32,519 nucleotides of DNA from Ostreococcus mediterraneus (taxonomy: Eukaryota > Chlorophyta > Mamiellophyceae > Mamiellales > Bathycoccaceae). Below, piece by piece: positions 7,762 to 15,668 of this stretch (position 1 is its first letter; every line of letters starts with the position of its first letter). Location: contig WMKK01000011.1 in the NCBI GenBank assembly GCA_012295225.1, positions 1-32,519 on the forward strand. The letters are read 5' to 3'. The translations under genes and the position numbers were made by a program. The notes under the pieces are model-generated. The model saw only the letters and a program-made list of their open reading frames with translations, did no database searches and was not told where the DNA came from.

Positions 7762-8001
7762 GTCGGAGCGTTCTCTTATCCCCGCGCCCCCATGCGATGG
7801 AGTAGATCATCTCTTAGGTGCCGTGTAACGTCAGTTCTTTCTTCGTATTTAAACTATATACTAGTTAAGGACCTTCCAGGATCACCTCCAAACGGTGTAT
7901 CATCTGACAAATAAGCAGTAACGTTTCACACCCGCGCGCGCGACGCGACAGTTCACGACGACGCGCGACGACGTACGACGACGACGTGCGACGTACGCGC
8001 G

Positions 8002-8809
8002 ATGATGACGATGACGACGATGACGATGACGATGACGACGTAAGTATCGATGAACCCGCACGCGACGACGACGGTGGACACGCGCGACGATGATGCGCGA
8101 TTCTGTGCCGTGCGAATGCAACCGCGTCCGCGTCGCTCGCGTGACGATGGGTCGTCGCACGATGGCGCGATCGCGTCGGGTTCGGGTGCGGATACCGCGC
8201 GTGCGTGATGGCGACGATGGTGGGGGTGATTGCGCGCGTGATGATCACGCGCGCGGTGGGGTGGATCGAGCGCGAGGCGATGTCCCCCGTCGCCGATCGC
8301 GCGCAACGAGAGCCCCTGAATGTGCGAGAAGTGCTGACGAGGTTTGTACGTTTTTTTGTCTTTCGCGACGCAGGAGCAAGGCGGTGTATGCGCCAAAGAT
8401 GACGCGGACGCGTCGGGTGAACAACAGAACGCTTGTTATTCGCGCTGGTGCGGGTGAGACCGACGGTAACGTGAAGTTTGCCAACAACAAAGCTGAGTTT
8501 GAAGCCGTATCCGCCACGGCGGGCGCGGGCCTCGTCGCGGTGCAAATTTCCACCAAGACGTGTGGTCCTTGCAAGGTCATCTACCCCACGTTCGTTGGGT
8601 TGAGTAATGAATTGCCCAAGGTGACGTTTGTGAAAATTATGGGTGATACCGATTTGGAAAGCCGGGCCCTGATGAAGGAGTGGGGCGTTCGCGTGGTTCC
8701 GCTTTTCTTTCTTTTCAGAAACGGCGAAAAGGTGGGCGAATGGAGCGGCGCCAAGGCGGATGTGCTCCGAGAAAATGTCTTAGCCGCGTGCAACGCTGAC
8801 GAAAAGTAA
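8002..8809 (+). CDS. Single-domain plastid-type thioredoxin (CDSP32-like), two exons
   Basis: Proposed spliced model: exon 1 8002-8039, intron 8040-8373, exon 2 8374-8809, giving 157 aa. Exon 1 reads MMTMTTMTMTMT, a Met/Thr-only start of a likely transit peptide that continues into SKAVYAPKMTRTRRVNNRTL. The exon phases match (exon 1 ends two bases into a codon). The thioredoxin fold covers about 48-150: active site CGPC at 76-79 with KVIYPTF after it, GDTDLES at 103-109, and the cis-Pro in VRVVPLFFLF at Pro122. The pattern is closest to the C-terminal thioredoxin domain of plant CDSP32, but only one domain is present. The residue before the active site is Thr (KTCGPC), not the Trp of classical thioredoxins. 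If unspliced, the first usable ATG is at 8399 (136 aa, short leader). It converges on HisHF with a 229-bp gap. Confidence 0.8.
8040..8373 (+). other. Predicted intron of the thioredoxin gene
   Basis: Donor GTAAGT at 8040-8045; branch-like CTGAC at 8334-8338; pyrimidine-rich TTTTTTTGTCTTT; acceptor CAG at 8371-8373. Length is 334 nt. Splicing joins a phase-2 exon end to the frame of the thioredoxin domain and replaces an unlikely Arg/Asp-rich leader by a Thr/Ser leader. Shorter alternatives share the same acceptor, for example donor GTTTGT at 8342 (32 nt, improbably short). Confidence 0.6.
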
Positions 8810-8891
8810 GGAGGCGTTTTAATTATGGTGTAGATCATGGCGCGTAACGACACTCTGCTTATTAATTCGTTGCGCGCTACATGTAGTTTGA

Positions 8892-8919
8892 CGAAGAGCG
8901 CGTTCACGCGCGTTCTTCG
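8892..8919. repeat. 11-bp stem-loop between convergent genes
   Basis: CGAAGAGCGCG (8892-8902) and CGCGTTCTTCG (8909-8919) pair over 11 positions, with one G-U wobble on the plus-strand transcript and a 6-base loop. It lies 83 bp past the thioredoxin stop, between two converging genes. It could affect 3' end formation; this is inference. Confidence 0.6.
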
Positions 8920-8971
8920 CAGCTTAAACATAACTAATGTAATACCGTACGTTGAAGTCGAGATAATGAAA

Positions 8972-8995
8972 CAATCAATCAATCAATCAATCAAT
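8972..8995. repeat. (CAAT)6 microsatellite
   Basis: Six perfect CAAT units lie in the 3' region shared by the thioredoxin and HisHF genes. Confidence 0.95.
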
Positions 8996-9038
8996 ATTAA
9001 AGAACAAGCAACTAGTTTGCAGCGTCTTCTGATTTACT

Positions 9039-10838
9039 TTAGACGGCATTCGTGGGAAGACCGTTGGCCTTCATGTTATCCTTGACCTCGCTGACTAAGA
9101 CTTCTTCGCGATGGAAAATACCCGCCGCGAGGGCGGCCGAGCACTTGGTCGACTTGAACACGTCGGTGAAGTGCTGCGGGCATCCAGCACCACTCGAAGC
9201 AATGACTGGGATATTCACCGCTTCGGAGACGAGACCGACGAGTTCGTGATCGAACCCGTTCCCTTGGCCATCCTCATCGATGCAGTTGAGTAAGATTTCT
9301 CCAGCGCCCAGAGCCTCCATGGCAATCGCGAGTTCATACGCGCCAATATCGCGGCCTTCGCGACCACCCTTAACAGTGCACTGGAACCACACAAACTTTT
9401 CGCCATTTGGCCCAGGACGAGCGGTCTCAATCACCTTGTTCTTTGTTTGAGACGGATCTGAGACGTATTGTCGTCGCGGATCGATGGAAATTACCACCGC
9501 CTGCACACCATAGCGCTCACTAATTTGCTCCACGCTCGTTTTCCCGGTGTTCTTTTTGCCAGACGCATACCACTGCTCGGCCACTTCAACGGCGTCCGAA
9601 CCGATGGAGACTTTGTCAGCGCCGCTGGCAAAGTACGCGCTAGCCACCTCGAGCGCCGTGTAAGATTTGCCGTTGCTATCGGTAAAGTCGCGAATACCAC
9701 CTCCGACGGTGAGCGGCACGAACACAGTTTCACTTGACCGACGAAGAACCTCTAACATGGGCGCATCAGTCAAAGGCAAGTCTCTATAGCCCGTGATGTT
9801 GAGAAACGCGACCTCGTCGGCTCCTTGCTTGAAATATTTTCCCGCCAACTCCACAGGCTTGCCCAAGTTGCGCACGTCTCCGCCCTCATCCTTTTCGCGC
9901 ACGTCGTAGGAGTCACCTTTTGTCACTACTAAGTCCCCATTATCATTGGAGCGCACGTCCAGACATGCGATGACGCGACGCGCCAAGCCGTCCTTCACCG
10001 TGGCTGCCGTGCCAAATTGCCCAGTCGGCTTGGCGTCTTCCAAAAATCGTTGAAACACTCCTAAACCTGTCGCACCGGACTTTTCGGGGTGAAACTGGCA
10101 TGCCATGACGTTTCCGTTTTGCACCGAAGCCACAAATTCGCCACCGTAATCGCAAGTCGCCAAGATCCAGTCCTTGTTTGCCTCCGTAGGCGTCGCGCGA
10201 TACGAGTGGACAAAGTACACGCGCTCGCTCTCCATACCATCCATCAACCCGCTGGACTTTTTGGTGTTGGTCAAGTTCCAACCTATGTGTGGCACGATTA
10301 ATCCCTCACCTCTGAATTTATCTACGCTCCCTGGAATAAGCCCCAAGCCTTCAACGCCGCCGCTTTCTTCAGAGCCGTCAAACAACAGCTGCAAACCGAG
10401 GCATACGCCCAAGAACGGTTTGTCGCTCAACACGTAATCCTTCAGCGGCTCAATCAAACCACGTTGTTTCAGGATATCCATCGCGCTTCCATACGCGCCC
10501 ACACCAGGGAAAATCAATTTGTTCGCCTTGGATAAATCCGCCGGCGTCTTCACGTCGCGCACTTCGAACCCTAACGCCGTAATAGCGTTCCGCACGCTTC
10601 TGACGTTCCCGGCGCCGTAATCCAACAAATACACCTCGCGGTCGCTTGATGCGCTCACGTTAACGCCGCGTCGTCGCATGCGCGCGGAAGACGGCGTCGA
10701 GCGGCGGCTCACGCTCGTCAAGCGTCCGAGAGCGCGCGACGCGAGAGGGGTGCATCGACTCTTAGAAAAAGATGATGATGACGACGTCGTCGACGACGAC
10801 GACGGGCGCGCCGCACGCGCGACGACAGCGGATGACAT
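9039..10838 (-). CDS. HISN4: Imidazole glycerol phosphate synthase HisHF (bifunctional)
   Basis: 599 aa from the ATG at 10838; the open frame extends upstream without an ATG that makes sense. The enzyme makes imidazole glycerol phosphate and AICAR from PRFAR and glutamine in histidine synthesis. The N-terminal ~65 residues (MSSAVVARAARPSSSSTTSS and onward) are a typical plastid transit peptide. The glutaminase half (HisH, ~68-270) has the triad Cys146 in GVCLGLQLLF, His250 and Glu252 in QFHPEKSGATG, and PGVGAYGSAM. The cyclase half (HisF, ~285-599) starts ARRVIACLDVRSN with catalytic Asp294, has FVPLTVGGGIRDF, SIGSDAVEVA and VVISIDPRRQ, and ends with IASSGAGCPQHF. Fusion of HisH and HisF in one chain is normal in plants and fungi. 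A TATATAAG sequence lies only 14 bp upstream of the ATG. Confidence 0.96.
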   Translation of the reverse strand: MSSAVVARAARPSSSSTTSSSSSFSKSRCTPLASRALGRLTSVSRRSTPSSARMRRRGVNVSASSDREVYLLDYGAGNVRSVRNAITALGFEVRDVKTPADLSKANKLIFPGVGAYGSAMDILKQRGLIEPLKDYVLSDKPFLGVCLGLQLLFDGSEESGGVEGLGLIPGSVDKFRGEGLIVPHIGWNLTNTKKSSGLMDGMESERVYFVHSYRATPTEANKDWILATCDYGGEFVASVQNGNVMACQFHPEKSGATGLGVFQRFLEDAKPTGQFGTAATVKDGLARRVIACLDVRSNDNGDLVVTKGDSYDVREKDEGGDVRNLGKPVELAGKYFKQGADEVAFLNITGYRDLPLTDAPMLEVLRRSSETVFVPLTVGGGIRDFTDSNGKSYTALEVASAYFASGADKVSIGSDAVEVAEQWYASGKKNTGKTSVEQISERYGVQAVVISIDPRRQYVSDPSQTKNKVIETARPGPNGEKFVWFQCTVKGGREGRDIGAYELAIAMEALGAGEILLNCIDEDGQGNGFDHELVGLVSEAVNIPVIASSGAGCPQHFTDVFKSTKCSAALAAGIFHREEVLVSEVKDNMKANGLPTNAV

Positions 10839-10851
10839 CCCACTACGTCTT

Positions 10852-10859
10852 ATATACGT
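10852..10859 (-). promoter_or_regulatory. Possible TATA box very close to the HisHF start
   Basis: The minus strand reads TATATAAG at these positions, a good TATA match. It is only 13-14 bases upstream of the HisHF ATG, so a start site 25-30 bases downstream would fall inside the predicted coding region. Either it is not used or translation starts later (next in-frame Met is residue 54, which would remove the transit peptide). Confidence 0.3.
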
Positions 10860-10986
10860 GTATGCGTTCAAGCGTGTGACGTGTGCGTGCGCCCGCGCGT
10901 CGGGCGTGGGGTTGTGCAGGCGCGCTCTGAGCGGATAAACAACAGTTGTGCTTTTTACATTTTCTAAGAGCGCTCGGTGGCCGCGT

Positions 10987-11793
10987 TTAACGACCGCCGC
11001 GCTTGGATGCGGCTGCCAATCGAGCGTCGCGTTCGAGCTCGTATTCTCGATAATCGGCTTGCTGCAGGAAATCTTGCTGCTCGCGATAGGTCTTTCCGCC
11101 TCTCGCGTGCGCTTGTAAATCCTCCTCGAGGTCGGCGTCAACCTCTTTGACGCCACGCCAATCCGCCTTGGTTTTATCTAAAACGTTGAGTTTCTTCGGA
11201 CCCATGAGTTCGGCTAGGACGGCGTCTAAACCACCGCGAGCGAGAAGTTCAGTGCGCTTCTCATGTGCCTTGGCTTCTTTAGAACCTTCAACGTACTCTG
11301 TTTCCACTTCTACCATTTTGCCCGCAAACTTGCGTTTTTCCGTGAAGCGCATATTCTCCTGGGCGCGTAACCGCGTCGCCTTGCTCGCGGTTTCCATCGC
11401 TTCTTTTGCGATTGCGCGTAACTTTTCTGCTCGTTCGTTCGCCATGTCATCCACATCACTCTGTTTAGACGATGCCTTGCCTCGTTTACGTCCCGCTGCC
11501 GAGCCTTTGTTCGTCGCGCCGTCGCCGTCGTCGCTCGCCAACGCGCGTCTCGTCCACGGGTCGAGCCTCACCTGTCGCCGTCGTCGCACTTCGTCCACAC
11601 TCGGTGCGTGCGAACACGACGCTAACACATTGAGCGTACTCGTGGAAATATCTCGTCGTCCCTCGAGCTCATCATACGCACGTAAAGCTTTCGCATTCCC
11701 CGCGCTCGGCTCGAGTGGTTTCGCTAAAAACGTCGCGTTTGACATGTCCGACGGTCGTTCGACGACTTCCACGGCTAAGCGACGGGCATACAT
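10987..11793 (-). CDS. SWC5: BCNT/CFDP1 family protein (SWC5-like SWR1-complex subunit)
   Basis: 268 aa from the ATG at 11793. Residues ~155-262 form the BCNT-C domain: FAGKMVEVETEYVE, then LNVLDKTKADWRGVKE with the conserved Trp212, GGKTYREQQDFLQQADYRE and the ending ELERDARL. This domain defines SWC5 in yeast and CFDP1 in animals, subunits of or partners to the SWR1/SRCAP remodeller that deposits histone H2A.Z; a nuclear location is inferred. The N-terminal part is variable, charged and partly basic (RKRGKASSK at ~102-110). The gene is intronless and lies head-to-tail upstream of HisHF, 148 bp away. Length is in the family range. Confidence 0.85.
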   Translation of the reverse strand: MYARRLAVEVVERPSDMSNATFLAKPLEPSAGNAKALRAYDELEGRRDISTSTLNVLASCSHAPSVDEVRRRRQVRLDPWTRRALASDDGDGATNKGSAAGRKRGKASSKQSDVDDMANERAEKLRAIAKEAMETASKATRLRAQENMRFTEKRKFAGKMVEVETEYVEGSKEAKAHEKRTELLARGGLDAVLAELMGPKKLNVLDKTKADWRGVKEVDADLEEDLQAHARGGKTYREQQDFLQQADYREYELERDARLAAASKRGGR

Positions 11794-11992
11794 GACGACG
11801 ATGAAGACAAAGGCAACGACAGGCGCGCGCGTGTGCGAGTTCTAGGTGCGTTCAAGTGCGCGCGCGCACGGAAATGCGTCGCACTGTGACGCGCACACCG
11901 TTTGTCTCTCTTCCACCTCCCCGTCGACTTCGTCGTGAGAACGCGACGCCGCACGCGCTCGGTGCGATTTCGCGAACGAGCTAGGACGAGAG

Positions 11993-12259
11993 ATGTCCAC
12001 GCGTGACGGGGCGACGGTGACGGCGTCGTCGTCGACGACGACGACGACGAGTCATTCGGCGACCGACGCGTTCGAGGCGGTCGCCAAGACGTTGGCGTTG
12101 GCGTGCGAATCGAAGACGAAAGGCGAACGCGAGCGCGCGAAACTCATCGCGGAACCGGTGTTGAAGCAATACTTGGCGGAATTGGATGAGATGCAGGCGA
12201 TTTTAGAGCGCATGGAGGATACGGGCGGATCGCGCGACGGGGACCCGATGGAGACGTGA
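11993..12259 (+). CDS. Small helical protein of unknown function
   Basis: 88 aa from the ATG at 11993. The first ~24 residues are a Ser/Thr run encoded by a (GTC/GAC)n repeat. Residues ~25-75 are predicted helical with a heptad-like pattern (AFEAVAKTLALACESK, then AEPVLKQYLAELDEMQAILERM), ending in a short acidic tail. I do not recognise the family. The size and the single amphipathic helix pair would fit a small subunit of a larger complex, but nothing in the sequence says which. It is divergent from the BCNT gene with 199 bp between starts. The composition of the helical part argues against a random frame, but the evidence is modest. Confidence 0.55.
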   Translation: MSTRDGATVTASSSTTTTTSHSATDAFEAVAKTLALACESKTKGERERAKLIAEPVLKQYLAELDEMQAILERMEDTGGSRDGDPMET

Positions 12260-12569
12260 CGGTTGCGAGACGAGAGAGAGGCAATAGGTGGCGAAGAAAA
12301 CGAGAGTAAGCGTCGTGTAGACACGAAGCACGTTCGCGTGATAGTCAAAGTGTAAATTAACAGCAGCAACACATTCGACGCACGTGAGCGCAATCGTATC
12401 CGTGCATGACAAGAGACGCGTGAAAACGGGCTGACGCGGGCCAAGGCCTAGCAACCCTAGGTGCGCGCGCATGTCGCGCACGCATTGTTTGACTGTGCAC
12501 GCACATTCGATTTTTTCTCTTCTATTTGCTACAATACTAAACCAATTGATGCGCCCTAGATTTTTACTA
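12260..12569. other. Intergenic region between convergent genes
   Basis: 310 bases with no supported gene. A small inverted repeat, GTGCGCG (12461-12467) and CGCGCAC (12475-12481) with a 7-base loop, and a telomere-like AACCCTAGG at about 12453-12461 are the only structures I see. The segment 12480-12569 is AT-richer and probably carries the 3' ends of the two flanking transcripts. Confidence 0.5.
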
Positions 12570-14283
12570 TTATTGTGCTAAACGCGGCGGGAGGTAATCG
12601 CGCCCACGCTCGTCGTCGGTTGCGTCAAATTCGTCAAACCGTTTTTTGAACAACTCTGCTCCGAACCGCCAAAGCTCGTCATCGAGCCAATTCAATTCTT
12701 TCACGCGTGATCGCACGCGTTGTGATATGCGCAATCGTCCACTGTGACTAAACGTCTCGTATGTTCCTTTTATGCGCGCACTAANGTGCTGCAGCGCGCG
12801 CTCACGTAAACGACCATACTTTGCAAACTGTCCAGATTCGCAAATCCTGTACTGTTCACCCAACGTGCGAGCCGCTGACTTTTGCAATGTCTCCGCCTTG
12901 ACTTGCTGTTTTCGCGTGGTGTTGCTCACTCGGCCACCCGCGATGACGGTGAGCCTACCATACTTTTCCTCACTCGAGAAATCTTCACTAGCGGCTTTGA
13001 ACAAGACATCAAAAGTTAAGCCGCGCATGACGGCGTCGTGTAGAGCGCCGGGAGTCTTGCTCGCCGTTCTCATCGCAGTTCCATCAACGTCTTCATAGTC
13101 GCCTGCCGCTGCGAATTGTGATTCGTTGAATCTCACTAGTATGGTGTGCCAACCACCTTCCCAAAGCTTACCAAAGGTAACGTTTGAAAGATCCACTTCA
13201 CACGCCGCGGCGATGGCGGCTTTTACGGCGTCAAAGTAGCGCTTGTAAAATTCCAAATCTTGTAGGTTGTCCGCGCTGATCGCTTGCCACCGCATGGTGA
13301 AAGCGACAATGTCCTCACCCGATTGAACCTCACGCTTTCGCAGTATCCCTTCGAGTTCTTTCGCAAAGAATGAACCGTCGTCAGCGATGTGCGCCGCGCT
13401 GTTCAAAGGCAACGATAACTCTCTCGCGCTTAAACGTAATGAATCATCGAGACGCTCATGCATCGCGAGCGAGTCCACTTCGTGCTCCAAACGTTCTTTG
13501 GCATAATCAATGAGAACCTTAGAGGCCTTCGTACCGCGCCACAACGCGCACTTTCGCAGCAATTTTGCCTTGGGCTCTACGTTGAGATTTGTGTTGTTCG
13601 TGAGACCCAACAGTTGAAAAAACTGACCGTTGTGCACATCCTCTTGTACAAACTCAAGCTCGGTCCAATCCTCGAATGGGGTGTAAAGATCGTTCTCGTA
13701 AACATCACCTATAGATATCATCTTTTGCGGATCCTTTTCGACTTGATCGAGATATCGTTCAAGTTGACCATCGATGTGTCGAACAAGATGACCCCACGGC
13801 CAGACGTCCCGCGTTTGCACGCGAACGCGCTTTGATTTCGTCGGCGGTTGATCGAACGATCGCGCTGCAACCTCAATAGCAAACTCATAGGACGAAAGAA
13901 CGCGCTCGTATGGTGAACGCAACATCGTCACTACGCGAGGTTGCGAGCTAAAACGCTCGACTAGACTAAAATCGTCGTGCGTCGCAAGAAAGTCACACTC
14001 GGGGGCGTTTGGATCGAAATCCAATCCATTATACATGTTCCCGCATTGCTTCGAACGCTCGAACGCAGGCTTCAAGAAACAGAAATGATAACTCCGCCCA
14101 GCCGTGCGTGGAACGTGCAGAAAAAATAAAAAGTCTTCGAGCGGCGCCGACGACGCCGTCGCGTCGGCGCGCGCCTTCACCCGCCTCGCGTGCGCTGCAC
14201 GCTGCGCATCCACCCACGTCGTCGATAATTCCTCACACTCCTCTAGTTCCTCCGCCCGCATCTTAGGCGACGATGTCGCCACA

Positions 14284-14323
<40 letters not shown>

Positions 14324-14471
14324 ATCGACGATATATCCACACCACCGCGCTCGCCACCACGACGACGCGAACGAGCACCTCCACGCACGACCGCGACGCA
14401 CGACCGCGACGCCGCCCCCGCGCCGTTCGCACGCGCGCAGGGGACAGCATTCGCGAGCGAAACGACTCCAT
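12570..14471 (-). CDS. Type II membrane sulfotransferase (HS2ST/Sulfotransfer_2-like) with a large insertion
   Basis: 633 aa from the ATG at 14471; the frame is open further upstream but without ATG. A basic N-terminus (RGRRRGRASRS) and one hydrophobic segment at ~29-46 (VEVLVRVVVVASAVVWIY) predict a Golgi type II membrane protein, followed by an 11-Thr stalk encoded by an ACG repeat. The PAPS-binding 5'-loop is FLHVPRTAGRS (~117-127) and the 3'-phosphate motif is MLRSPYERVLSSYEFA (~183-198). HERLDDSLRL (~338-347) and the last helix NWLDDELWRFGAELFKKRF (~594-612) are also family-like. Between these two landmarks lie about 240 residues, far more than usual, including an alpha/beta-looking segment (AIAAACEVDLSNVTF). 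The likely role is sulfation of secreted glycans. One codon (12783-12785) contains n, so one residue is undetermined. Confidence 0.82.
14289..14322. repeat. (CGT)n microsatellite encoding a poly-Thr stalk
   Basis: Eleven to twelve CGT units on the plus strand, read as ACG (Thr) on the minus strand. They encode the poly-threonine stretch just after the membrane anchor of the sulfotransferase. Confidence 0.9.
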
Positions 14472-14594
14472 CGCGCCTCCTCCTCCGTCGTCGTCGTCGT
14501 CGTCGTCGTCGCGCTGTGTCGATCGGCAACGGACCAAGACACAAAAAAGTCTGTTACGACAACTGGGCCGTCACACACGCACGCGCGTGGCGCG

Positions 14595-15614
14595 ATGTCG
14601 ACGGCAGTGACGGAGGGCGATGACGTGTGCGCGTTCGATCCGTGCTCGCTCGCCATCGACGCCCACGCGAGGTTCATCGTCGCCGCGTCGAGCGCCGAGG
14701 ATACGCTCGAACACGCCTTCACCGAACACTTGCGTTTGAGCGGCATGTATTGGGGGCTGTGCGCGTTGAGCGTGATGGGGAAGCTCGATGCGTTGGGAGA
14801 CGCGAAGCGTGAGGAGATTCTTGACTACGTGGAGCGGTGTCGAGGGACGAACGGGGGGTACGGGGGGGGCGTCGGGCACGACGCGCACGCGCTCTACACG
14901 TTGAGCGCGGTGCAAATCTACGCTCTGTTTGATGCTAGTGAACGATTAGACGTGGACGCCATCGTCAAATATGTGCAAAGTTTACAACTTGCAGATGGTA
15001 GCTTTCAAGGTGATGAATGGGGTGAAGTAGATACGAGGTTTACGTACTGTGTGTTGAGCACGTTGAGACTGTTAAACCGGCTGGACGCTGTCGACGTCGA
15101 CGGGGCGTGCGCATACATCAATACCTGTCGAAATTTCGACGGTGGGTTCGGAGCTACGCCAGGTGGGGAGTCACACGCTGGTCAGGTGTTCACCTGCGTC
15201 GGTGCGTTGGCGATTGGTGGAAGGTTAGACTACGTCGACGCAGATTTGCTCGGCTGGTGGCTCGCTGAGCGGCAAGTGAAGATAGGCGGCTTGAATGGGC
15301 GACCTGAAAAGCTCCCAGACGTGTGCTACTCATGGTGGGTGTTGAGTGCGTTGAGTATATTAGGGCGGACACACTGGATTGATCGTGCGGCTTTGGCGCG
15401 CTTTATATTGCGGTGTCAAGACGAGAGCGGCGGCGGCATTTCTGACAGGCCAGACGATGAGCCAGATGTCTACCACACGTTCTTTGGCATCGCGGGCTTG
15501 AGCTTGATGGGTCACAAAGGCGTGGTTGAACCAATTGATCCAGTTTTCGCATTACCATACAATGTCTTAGAGCGTCTTGGCATCAAACCGTGGCCGACAA
15601 GTACCGATAGTTGA
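14595..15614 (+). CDS. RGTB: Rab geranylgeranyltransferase beta subunit
   Basis: 339 aa from the ATG at 14595. This catalytic subunit attaches geranylgeranyl groups to C-terminal cysteines of Rab GTPases, working with an alpha subunit and Rab escort protein in the cytosol. The protein is an alpha-alpha barrel of prenyltransferase repeats: GTNGGYGGGVGHDAHALYTL (84-103), DGSFQGDEWGEVDTRFTY (134-151), NFDGGFGATPGGESHAGQVF (180-199) and GGLNGRPEKLPDVCYSWW (231-248). The zinc ligands are Asp242, Cys244 and His294 (DVYHTFFG). Length matches animal and plant orthologues (~320-335 aa). The start is 123 bp from the divergent sulfotransferase start. It converges with the pseudouridine synthase, leaving 54 bp between stops. 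Complete and intronless. Confidence 0.96.
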   Translation: MSTAVTEGDDVCAFDPCSLAIDAHARFIVAASSAEDTLEHAFTEHLRLSGMYWGLCALSVMGKLDALGDAKREEILDYVERCRGTNGGYGGGVGHDAHALYTLSAVQIYALFDASERLDVDAIVKYVQSLQLADGSFQGDEWGEVDTRFTYCVLSTLRLLNRLDAVDVDGACAYINTCRNFDGGFGATPGGESHAGQVFTCVGALAIGGRLDYVDADLLGWWLAERQVKIGGLNGRPEKLPDVCYSWWVLSALSILGRTHWIDRAALARFILRCQDESGGGISDRPDDEPDVYHTFFGIAGLSLMGHKGVVEPIDPVFALPYNVLERLGIKPWPTSTDS

Positions 15615-15668
15615 AAATTTGTGCAATATTTACATGTTTTTCGGTAGTGGTGTGTATACTCATTCTAT

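Larger units (their letters stand above)
7410..8001. other. Divergent non-coding region between IspF and thioredoxin
   Basis: About 590 bases without a supported gene. Contents in order: GTC-repeat DNA continuing from the IspF start; TATATAAATATA at 7460-7471; a (CGT)n run near 7522-7545; an 18-bp perfect inverted repeat (7608-7686); a head-to-head telo-box (7745-7761); an AT-richer block with CTATATACTAG around 7852-7862; then CG/ACG repeats leading into the thioredoxin start. A 51-codon plus-strand frame at 7599-7754 (beginning MNTAGKEIAI) overlaps the hairpin. I cannot support it as a gene. Confidence 0.5.

Noticed and set aside
7875-7886. GGATCACCTCC resembling the 3' end of small-subunit rRNA of bacteria/plastids
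   Set aside because: Only about 11 bases match and the surrounding sequence shows no rRNA.
8090-8398. Unspliced N-terminal extension of the thioredoxin (MMRDSVPCEC...)
   Set aside because: Arg/Asp-rich, unlike a targeting peptide, and bounded by good donor, branch and acceptor signals; treated as intron.
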